From NCBI GenBank assembly GCA_900545665.1, contig UQZU01000036.1, positions 1 to 18,854 of the forward strand: DNA of 18,854 nt, read 5' to 3'. The stretch comes from an uncultured Collinsella sp. Its GTDB lineage: Bacteria; Actinomycetota; Coriobacteriia; Coriobacteriales; Coriobacteriaceae. Both the position numbers and the translations under genes were made by a program. This document shows positions 14,401-18,854 of the stretch, piece by piece; positions within the stretch are counted from its first letter, which is position 1; every line of letters starts with the position of its first letter. The notes beneath the pieces were generated by a model. The model was not told the origin of the DNA. It saw nothing but the letters and a program-made list of their open reading frames with translations, and did not search any database.

Positions 14401-15905
14401 CGGCTGCCGAGAACGGCGGGGGCTTTGGACGAAAATGCCTCGGTCGCGATATCCTCAACGGCTATTCCGAGGTTTTTGGCAAAACCCTCGAGGAACGAGC
14501 CGCAGCCCGCAGAGCACGCCTCGTTGACGACGATATCGGTCAGCACGCCGTGGTTGAGCCAGATGGCCTTCATATCCTGTCCGCCGATGTCGAGCACGAA
14601 GGTCGCATCGGGAACGCATGCGCACGCGGCGCGGGCGTGCGCGACCGTCTCGACCGTATGGTAGTCGGCGTGGAACGCGCGCGCGAAAAGCTCCTCGCCG
14701 TATCCCGTGGTGCCCACGGCATCGATCGCAAGCGTGACTCCCGCTGTCTCCCAGCGGTTCTTCAAGCTGACAAGACCCTGTTGGGCGACGTCGAGCGGTC
14801 TGCCGTTATTAGACGCGTAGAACGAATCGACAAGCTCACCCGCCTCATCGACCAGGGCGAACTTGGTCGTCGTGCTCCCCGAATCGATACCGAGCGCCAC
14901 ACGCACCGTCTCTCCGGGCGCATACGCATCCGGACCCTTTGCCGGCGTCTCTTTGCCATGGCGTGCCGTAAAATCCGCCTGCTCGGCAGGTGTGGCAAAA
15001 AAGGGCTGGGCAAGACGTCCCTCCCCGCTTGCGGGCGCGACCGTCTCGAGCTTATCCAGCCGGACAAAAGCGTCGGGAAGGTCGATCGGTTGGGACGATG
15101 CGAACATGTCGGTCAGCGACAGGGCGGCACCGCGCGCGACCATGATCTGCGGATCGCGCGGGACGATAACCTGATCGTCCGATAGATTCAGTTGCTCCCG
15201 GAACACGCGGACCAGCGTGGGGTTGTAGGCGAGCGTACCGCCCTCGAAGATTACCGGCGGCTCGATGTCGATACCCTGGGCCAGACCGCCGATCGTTTGG
15301 CGGGCGACCGCGTGAAGCGCCGAAAGCGCCAGGTCGGTGGTAGGAATGCCCTCGTTGAGCAGCGGCTGGATATCGGTCTTTGCGTACACGCCGCAGCGGC
15401 CCGAGACCTCGTGGACGGTCGTTCCCCGGCTTGCGAGCTGCTCGAACTCGCCCGATTCGGTGCCGACCCCCATGAGCTTTGCCATCTCGTCGATAAATGC
15501 ACCGGTACCGCCTGCGCACGAGCCGTTCATGCGCATGTCGGCAACCTCGATGTCTCCCTTATCGTTGGTGCGGAAGAAGATCATCTTGGCGTCTTGGCCG
15601 CCCAGCTCGATGGCGCAGCGCGTCTGCGGATAGAACCTGCTGATCGCGAGCGCGTTGGCGACCACCTCCTGAACGTACGAGGCGCCCAGCGCGGTCGCGA
15701 TATCGCGCGCACCCGAGCCGGTCACCGCAACGCGCAGTGACTCATGGGGAAAGCGCTCGGCGAGCTCGCCGAGCATGGCGCGCACGCTCGCTGTCTGATA
15801 CGCCCCGTGGCGGCGATATCCCCACCACGCCTCGGTCATATCCTCGTGCATCGCGTAAACTTTGGTCGTCGTCGACCCTACGTCCAGTCCTACTAGCAAC
15901 GCCAT
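11466..15905 (-). CDS. Giant 2-hydroxyacyl-CoA dehydratase activase/reductase-like fusion (COG1924-COG3580-COG3581 type)
   Basis: 1479 residues, function unproven. Two BcrA/BadF/HgdC-type ASKHA ATPase domains come first. Domain 1 (about 1-270) has GLDVGSTTTK, IELGGQDAK, the cluster-binding Cys near 130 in SCAGGTGAF, and GRCGVYAKTD. Domain 2 (about 335-605) has GIDSGSTTTK, DIGGQDMK, Cys near 463 in CSAGCGSF, and SRCTVF. A CxxCxxxC cluster with a further CPRGG follows at about 627-655. The rest resembles DUF2229 and HgdB-like reductase parts, with Cys motifs VCFPAK (about 773), GSFGCG (about 988), ICFPAQ (about 1120) and FGCLPNH (about 1419). In known systems the ATPase drives electrons into a separate Fe-S reductase. 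Start ATG has GGAG five bases upstream. It overlaps the TetR gene. Cytosolic, oxygen-sensitive by inference. Confidence 0.9.
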   Translation of the reverse strand: MALLVGLDVGSTTTKVYAMHEDMTEAWWGYRRHGAYQTASVRAMLGELAERFPHESLRVAVTGSGARDIATALGASYVQEVVANALAISRFYPQTRCAIELGGQDAKMIFFRTNDKGDIEVADMRMNGSCAGGTGAFIDEMAKLMGVGTESGEFEQLASRGTTVHEVSGRCGVYAKTDIQPLLNEGIPTTDLALSALHAVARQTIGGLAQGIDIEPPVIFEGGTLAYNPTLVRVFREQLNLSDDQVIVPRDPQIMVARGAALSLTDMFASSQPIDLPDAFVRLDKLETVAPASGEGRLAQPFFATPAEQADFTARHGKETPAKGPDAYAPGETVRVALGIDSGSTTTKFALVDEAGELVDSFYASNNGRPLDVAQQGLVSLKNRWETAGVTLAIDAVGTTGYGEELFARAFHADYHTVETVAHARAACACVPDATFVLDIGGQDMKAIWLNHGVLTDIVVNEACSAGCGSFLEGFAKNLGIAVEDIATEAFSSKAPAVLGSRCTVFMNSSVVSEQRRGKGPGDIMAGLCRSIIENVFTKVIRVSNLNRLGDKVVVQGGTFRNDAVLRAFEQYLGKPVTRAPHPGLMGAIGIALLAREECRKGDAGTSFIGLDAVERFEHREFGGVTCRRCNNRCQRAVVAFGDGSLYVTGNRCPRGGAISWDELVREVPAAEELRPQGACEAQAPGTGRDRTAAAPNLFVDREKLLFESCPTVPVCGGRDVTIGIPRVLEFWDTMPFWSTFFSTLGFKVRVSGRSTKAMYERGLAHVTSDTVCFPAKLVHGHIRNLVDAGVDRIFMPIITTVPTENTASTSEWMCAVVKGYPYVMRNSDNPEERFGVPFDTPLFHWYDEGDRNRQLKAWCKETFDIDADLVAKATEQADRAQETFENQLQLRGRQVLENVHEDGGYAVVIASRPYHNDPLVNHGLPKLFSERGIPVLTPDAVPGICNVDLSNSRIDIVNNYHARMLSCAVIVASTPELELVQMGSFGCGHDAYLTDEIARMMGEMGSKVPMMIKLDESDVAGPMGIRVRSFIESVNRRRAEERAEGARVHAVHPLDDPYKVKYTKRDRHDKIALVPNTSHAFCRLMTAAMRNQGVRAEALDIGREDAIRLGKRYVHNDICFPAQIVIGEALAALESGKYDPHDVAVVTGKYIGDCRLTHYMPLLRRALDDAGYDYVPVLTNDDVDAHNAHPGFKLGLGPSIQIAYGLPMIDALEAMLRRIRPYELEKGAADAAFDRALDEVIEGMERSGLRGQATGFKRALAIMDAVPYDRSNPHPTVLIVGEYLLNFHLGANHEIERYLEDNGLEVIEARMTDVIRKTYFYKHAQSREFHVDLSLPEKAWYATADNLFELAHDRCDRLGAASPLYEPPTRMPELVRASDKILHHTFDAGEGVLIPAEILEHAKRGCRNFVILQPFGCLPNHVVGRGLIHALKEQYPTAQFLPLDYDPDVSFANVENRLQMLIMNAKAQGCGEAHGETA

Positions 15906-15937
15906 AATGCTCCGTCTCTCGCATTTTTCCCGCTAGA

Positions 15938-15975
15938 GATATACCACTCTACGTAATACAACAGACTGTTGTATT
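15938..15975 (-). promoter_or_regulatory. Promoter with perfect TetR-type operator
   Basis: AATACAACAG (15955-15964) and CTGTTGTATT (15966-15975) are exact inverted copies around one central base, a 21-nt palindrome of the size TetR dimers bind. On the minus strand an extended -10, TGG-TATATC (15946 down to 15938), lies just downstream, so the palindrome covers the -35 region. It is 50 bases before the ATG of the activase gene and 13 bases past the neighbouring terminator, so it can only serve this operon. The operon's own TetR is the natural ligand. Confidence 0.75.
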
Positions 15976-15987
15976 TAAACTCCGTAT

Positions 15988-16020
15988 AAAAAGCGGCTGC
16001 CGAAACGCTTCAGCAGCCGC
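15988..16020 (-). terminator. Intrinsic terminator downstream of the DUF2798 gene
   Basis: GCGGCTGC (15993-16000) and GCAGCCGC (16013-16020) make a perfect 8-bp GC-rich stem with a 12-base loop. On the minus strand five T residues follow (AAAAA at 15988-15992 on plus). It lies about 170 bases after the DUF2798 stop and insulates the activase promoter. Confidence 0.85.
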
Positions 16021-16132
16021 CGAATGCACCAACAGATTGTTCTGCGCGCTAGCACGTCGGGCAACGGAGCAGCACGGGCCCTCCGGTCATGCGCACCGCT
16101 CACGCCCGCGATGTCGCCGAGAGAGCTATCCA

Positions 16133-16184
16133 CGCTTAGGGCTCCAACCAAGCAAGTCGCCCGCGCTCAGCAGATCCCTAAGCG
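16133..16184. repeat. Inverted repeat after the DUF2798 gene
   Basis: CGCTTAGGG (16133-16141) and CCCTAAGCG (16176-16184) are exact 9-base inverted copies 34 bases apart, directly behind the DUF2798 stop. The spacer contains no gene that I can support. It may be part of the 3' untranslated RNA fold. The remaining bases to 16020 show nothing recognisable. Confidence 0.4.
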
Positions 16185-16186
16185 AG

Positions 16187-16735
16187 CTACTCGCACTCAG
16201 GAGCCATAGCCTGCTCCAAGAGCTCGGCATGCTCCTCCTCGAAAACCGTCCCCACAGGGAAGGCGCGACGGAAGACGAAGCGGGAAATCGGACCGGCTAC
16301 CAAAAGGTTCCACGGCAGCGCCATCACAAAATTATGCGGGATGTTGATCATCCAGATCGCGGGCACGGAATACAGGTTCGCAAGGATGCCGCCGGGCATG
16401 TGCGTCAGACCCTCACAGGCACCGTACAGCGACATGATGATGACCATGGGAACGACCATGCAGGAGCTGACGGCGAGCGTCATGGCAAGTGGCGAGCTCT
16501 TGCCCGGCGTGACCAAGTACTTAAAGGCGAAACCCTTGGCGAGCGGGCTGGCGACGAACCAGTCGCAGCACATGGCAAAAATGTAGGCAACGGGGAAGCC
16601 GAGCCACGCAGTGGCAACGACCTCGCCGTTGATGGCCCCGTGCTGCAGGGCAACGTTGTAGATGCTCATCCAGAGCACCATGCAAAAGCACATGATAAAG
16701 GTGAACAGCAGGCTCTCTCGTTTGTTGATAGGCAT
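16187..16735 (-). CDS. DUF2798-type four-helix membrane protein
   Basis: 182 residues with a strongly hydrophobic profile: about four membrane segments, including SLLFTFIMCFCMVLWMSIY near the N-terminus, VVATAWLGFPVAYIFAMCC, MTLAVSSCMVVPMVIIMSL and FVMALPWNLLVAGPISRFVF. The pairing of an M-x-N/Y-rich first helix with a later repeat of the same pattern fits the DUF2798 family, which has no known function. The frame is open to 16795; MPINKRESLLF at 16735 is preferred because AGAGGA lies upstream and the preceding codons read into a terminator region. It is a single gene between terminators. The charged C-terminus (FEEEHAELLEQ) is probably cytosolic. The family call is from pattern memory; the membrane-protein call is firm. 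Confidence 0.75.
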   Translation of the reverse strand: MPINKRESLLFTFIMCFCMVLWMSIYNVALQHGAINGEVVATAWLGFPVAYIFAMCCDWFVASPLAKGFAFKYLVTPGKSSPLAMTLAVSSCMVVPMVIIMSLYGACEGLTHMPGGILANLYSVPAIWMINIPHNFVMALPWNLLVAGPISRFVFRRAFPVGTVFEEEHAELLEQAMAPECE

Positions 16736-16779
16736 AAAGGGCAGATTCCTCTCTGTGTTGTACCGCGGCGCCACGCAAC

Positions 16780-16830
16780 AAAAACGGGCGGGCAAGATGG
16801 AGCTGTTGGAACTTCATCTCGCCCGCCCGT
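16780..16830 (-). terminator. Strong terminator hairpin just upstream of the DUF2798 gene
   Basis: ACGGGCGGGC (16784-16793) pairs with GCCCGCCCGT (16821-16830). The stem continues through AGATG (16795-16799) and CATCT (16815-16819), joined on the minus strand by a G-U pair, for about 16 bp in all. Five T residues follow on the minus strand (16784 down to 16780). It sits 45 bases before the DUF2798 start and 220 bases after the ThrE-family stop. It either ends the exporter transcript late or attenuates the DUF2798 gene. Confidence 0.75.
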
Positions 16831-16874
16831 GGTACGCGCGTCTGCGACTACTTATGTGGTGGAACCAGCCTAGC

Positions 16875-16894
16875 ACGAAACGCATGCGCTTCGT
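16875..16894. promoter_or_regulatory. Near-perfect 20-bp palindrome upstream of the DUF2798 gene
   Basis: ACGAA-A-CGCATGCG-C-TTCGT reads the same on both strands except for one A/C pair. An extended -10-like TGC-TAGGCT lies next to it on the minus strand (16875 down to 16867). It could be an operator for the DUF2798 gene, but no matching regulator is in the window. Confidence 0.35.
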
Positions 16895-16945
16895 AAGCGT
16901 TGAGTTTATGAAGATGCAGGGCACCGATAATCCCCCGACCCCATA

Positions 16946-17012
16946 AGTTGCGGTGGAATACGGACTGTTTTGACCCTTTAAGCAGCAATTCAGTCCCTAT
17001 TTCACCGCAACT
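16946..17012. repeat. 67-base palindromic element
   Basis: The 22-base arms 16946-16967 and 16991-17012 are inverted copies differing at two positions; the outer ten bases, AGTTGCGGTG and CACCGCAACT, match exactly. The loop is 23 bases. The size and position between genes resemble REP-type or miniature mobile palindromes. No transposase is present in the window, and no other copy of the arm was seen here. Confidence 0.7.
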
Positions 17013-17015
17013 CAT

Positions 17016-17048
17016 TTGGTGCAAAGTAACCTGTCTCCCTTGCACCAA
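17016..17048. repeat. Hairpin element directly behind the exporter gene
   Basis: TTGGTGCAA (17016-17024) and TTGCACCAA (17040-17048) form a perfect 9-bp stem with a 15-base loop, abutting the stop codon of the exporter. No U-tract follows on the minus strand, so a role as terminator is weak. It is only 3 bases from the 67-base palindrome and may belong to the same kind of dispersed element. Nothing else recognisable lies in 16831-17048 apart from the palindromes listed. Confidence 0.6.
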
Positions 17049-18617
17049 TTAGCTGGTGTGGCGCCAGCGAGGGTCGGTGAGCGTACGCGCCACACCCAGG
17101 CCAACGGGCAAAAACGCCACGATGAGCACTGCGCGCACAAACCAGCCGAGCATATTGACTGTGTCGAAGGTGCACATGTAATACATCGAGCGATACAGAT
17201 ACAAACCCGGCACCATAATGACAATCGAAGGCACCGTGAGGGCGATACGCGGGTAGGTGAGCTTGACTTCGGCCAAGCTTGCCAGCAGACCCGATACCAG
17301 CGCGCCGATAAACGCTGCTGCCTCGGGAGGCATTCCCGTGCTGAGGCCCAGGAAGGGAATCATCGTCGGCGCATCGACAAGGGTCAGACGCAGGGTATTG
17401 GACACGGCGCCGATCAACCCAGCTGCCGCGGCCATCTTTACCGGGCTGTTGAACATCACCGAGAAGCCGAATACGCCAACGAAGCTCATCACCACGCGTA
17501 GGAGCGTAAGGGCAAGCGGCGAAAGGCCCAGTGGGGCAAAGTCGTCCGGCGCCAGGCCAACACACTCGGCAACCATCCAACCTACGAGCGTCGCCATCAC
17601 AATAATCGATACGGCATATGAAAGGCGCTCGATACCGCTTCGCATGTCGAGCTTAGCAATGTCGAGGCCTGCCGTAATGAGCGGAAAGCCGGGAATCACA
17701 AAGAGCATGGCGCCGATATAGCCTTCTTGGTGCGACATTGCCCCCGGTATGACCTGGCCAAGGCCGAGCAATGCCAGCAGATACGAAACGCAAGCGAGCG
17801 CAACACCAGTCGTCAGCGCGCTGAACTGACCAAGGCCTTGCTTGAGAATATGGGAGCGAGCAAAGTTACCGACACCAGCGCCTACGAATGCACAGGCCAT
17901 CTCGATAGGGCCGCCGCCGAGCAAAAAGACGAAGGCGCCGCAAGCACAGGCTGCCGCAAGGCCCTGTTGCCAGGGAGAGTAATCGGGCTTTGAGCTCTCA
18001 ACGGTCCTGAGCATCTCGTGATACTCGTGCACCGTGAAGCGACGACCATAGGTCTCGATTTCCTTGAGGAAACTCTCCATCATCCAAATGCGATGGGTAT
18101 TGACGCCCGTTGTGGGCAAGCTGACGACCTCATTAAAGCAGTGGCCATCTTCGATGCAGGTGCACTCAAACGACAGAAGACTTAAGTCAACGTGGATGGT
18201 GACACCGAGTACGGCGGCAACACGATTCATGGTATCGCGCACGCGCCAGGCACCCGTTCCGCTTGCCAGCATAAGCATGCCGGTGCGGCAGATGATGGAT
18301 GATTTATCGGTGAGCGGCGCATCGACGGCAAGCTCATCGCCTGCCGTCACGATCTGGTGCCAGTCAGTTTTCATATGGAGCGCGCCGGCACGAACGCCGT
18401 GGTGCATGGGGGCTCTCGAAAGCAGCGAGTTAAGGCGCGAAGGCTGTGAGGGCTCCGCCGATTCGCCCTCGTCCTCGTCGGGCTCTTCATCGACCAGATC
18501 AAAGGAATCAAGCGGCGCTGGCTCGCGACGGTCGATCAGCTCCTCGTCCTCATCATCAAAGTAGTTGAACTGATCGAGCATGTCCTCTTCGATTGCGCGC
18601 TCGCTCGCGTCGTCCAT
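17049..18617 (-). CDS. ThrE-family threonine/serine exporter
   Basis: 522 residues; export of small amino acids is the known family role, the substrate here is not proven. Residues 1-70 are an acidic, probably disordered extension (DDEDEELIDRREP, DEEPDEDEGE). The cytosolic ThrE domain follows (about 85-205) with GAWRVRDTMNRVAAVLG, a signature-like region. About ten membrane segments occupy 210-510 in two blocks. The first holds VIPGFPLITAGLDIAKLDM, resembling the conserved ThrE PG-P-L-G-D region. The second, ThrE_2-like, has GFSVMFNSP and VPSIVIMVPGLYLYRSMY. ATG at 18617 has AAGGGAG eight bases upstream. It is apparently a single gene; a palindrome cluster follows it and a structured leader precedes it. 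Confidence 0.9.
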   Translation of the reverse strand: MDDASERAIEEDMLDQFNYFDDEDEELIDRREPAPLDSFDLVDEEPDEDEGESAEPSQPSRLNSLLSRAPMHHGVRAGALHMKTDWHQIVTAGDELAVDAPLTDKSSIICRTGMLMLASGTGAWRVRDTMNRVAAVLGVTIHVDLSLLSFECTCIEDGHCFNEVVSLPTTGVNTHRIWMMESFLKEIETYGRRFTVHEYHEMLRTVESSKPDYSPWQQGLAAACACGAFVFLLGGGPIEMACAFVGAGVGNFARSHILKQGLGQFSALTTGVALACVSYLLALLGLGQVIPGAMSHQEGYIGAMLFVIPGFPLITAGLDIAKLDMRSGIERLSYAVSIIVMATLVGWMVAECVGLAPDDFAPLGLSPLALTLLRVVMSFVGVFGFSVMFNSPVKMAAAAGLIGAVSNTLRLTLVDAPTMIPFLGLSTGMPPEAAAFIGALVSGLLASLAEVKLTYPRIALTVPSIVIMVPGLYLYRSMYYMCTFDTVNMLGWFVRAVLIVAFLPVGLGVARTLTDPRWRHTS

Positions 18618-18685
18618 CCCGGTGCTCCCTTCCTATCGACTAACCCCCATCCTAGACAGCGACGGCTAAAGGAAACATAAAAGAG

Positions 18686-18731
18686 ACGACTGTCATGCGA
18701 GCCATGTGCTCAACAGCCGTTGGGCAGTCGT
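18686..18731. other. Branched hairpin upstream of the exporter gene
   Basis: ACGACTG (18686-18692) pairs with CAGTCGT (18725-18731). Inside, GAGC (18699-18702) can pair with GCTC (18708-18711), and AAC (18712-18714) with GTT (18719-18721), suggesting a three-way junction. On the minus strand CTCTTTT follows the outer stem, as in a terminator. It lies about 70 bases before the exporter ATG: either the terminator of a gene beyond the right edge, or part of the exporter leader. Confidence 0.4.
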
Positions 18732-18811
18732 TTAAGAACGTCCCCAATGACTACATCGATGTTCTAAGTGTCAACCAAGTCAACGCCGCAGGTGGAGGAC
18801 GGACAGACACT

Positions 18812-18854
18812 ATGACCCAATCCGAGGGCACTAAAAAGATAGGAGCCCCCGCTC
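18812..18854 (+). CDS. Possible first codons of a divergent gene cut by the window end
   Basis: An ATG at 18812 opens a frame, MTQSEGTKKIGAPA, that runs to the last base. GGAGG at 18794-18798 is a candidate ribosome site, but its 13-base spacing is long. The same frame is open further upstream, with ATGs at 18695 and 18704. Too short to recognise; only the orientation (divergent from the exporter) can be suggested. Confidence 0.25.
   Translation, partial: MTQSEGTKKIGAPA

Noticed and set aside
16021..16186. Small gene or RNA gene between terminator and DUF2798
   Set aside because: No start with RBS, no tRNA-like fold; only one inverted repeat was seen.
16848..17048. 66-residue minus frame between exporter and DUF2798 gene
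   Set aside because: It is a translation through the two palindromes, with no RBS or independent coding signal.

Overview
The window is the end of a draft contig from a high-GC bacterium, most likely a Collinsella-like member of the Coriobacteriia. That placement is an inference. It rests on GC-rich codon use, the disA-ispD-ispF-cysS gene order, a clpC without ctsR/mcsAB next to it, and the anaerobe-type activase/dehydratase fusion. No rRNA or tRNA gene was seen. Bases 1-49 are not genomic: they read as an Illumina Nextera i7/Read-2 adapter, and the cysS reading frame is cut at that junction.

Layout. (A) 50-3335, minus strand: a tightly packed housekeeping operon, disA (c-di-AMP synthase), ispD and ispF (MEP isoprenoid pathway), then cysS, with overlaps or gaps of a few bases. 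(B) 3471-4260, plus strand: the manganese exporter mntP behind a yybP-ykoY manganese riboswitch with a terminator-type expression platform. (C) 4290-6159, plus strand: a HipB/HipA-type toxin-antitoxin pair, visibly more A/T-rich than its neighbours. It is preceded by three copies of the operator-like palindrome ATGCA-N6-TGCAT (the third with one mismatch), the first of which forms the hairpin of the mntP terminator. (D) 6190-7743: a two-way terminator, then pepD (M20C dipeptidase) on minus. (E) 7958-10600: clpC on minus, with a hairpin in its leader. (F) 10793-15905, minus: a 1479-residue protein that joins two BcrA/BadF-type ATPase domains to COG3580/COG3581-like cysteine-containing modules, followed by an overlapping TetR regulator. 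A perfect 21-nt palindrome lies in the promoter region, so the operon is probably autoregulated. (G) 15988-16735: a DUF2798-type membrane protein with its terminator. (H) 16780-17048: a non-coding stretch packed with palindromes. (I) 17049-18617, minus: a ThrE-family amino-acid exporter with an acidic N-terminal extension, then a structured leader and possibly the first codons of a divergent gene at the right edge.

How the parts work together. Block A is essential metabolism plus c-di-AMP signalling. Block B is metal homeostasis controlled by Mn2+ binding to RNA. Block C is accessory and likely mobile. Block F is the least understood and most interesting. In characterised 2-hydroxyacyl-CoA dehydratases and double-cubane cluster proteins, a dimeric ATPase pumps low-potential electrons into a separate two-subunit Fe-S reductase. 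Here both halves appear duplicated within one chain, with its own regulator. The substrate cannot be told from sequence. All calls were made by eye; no database search or folding was run.
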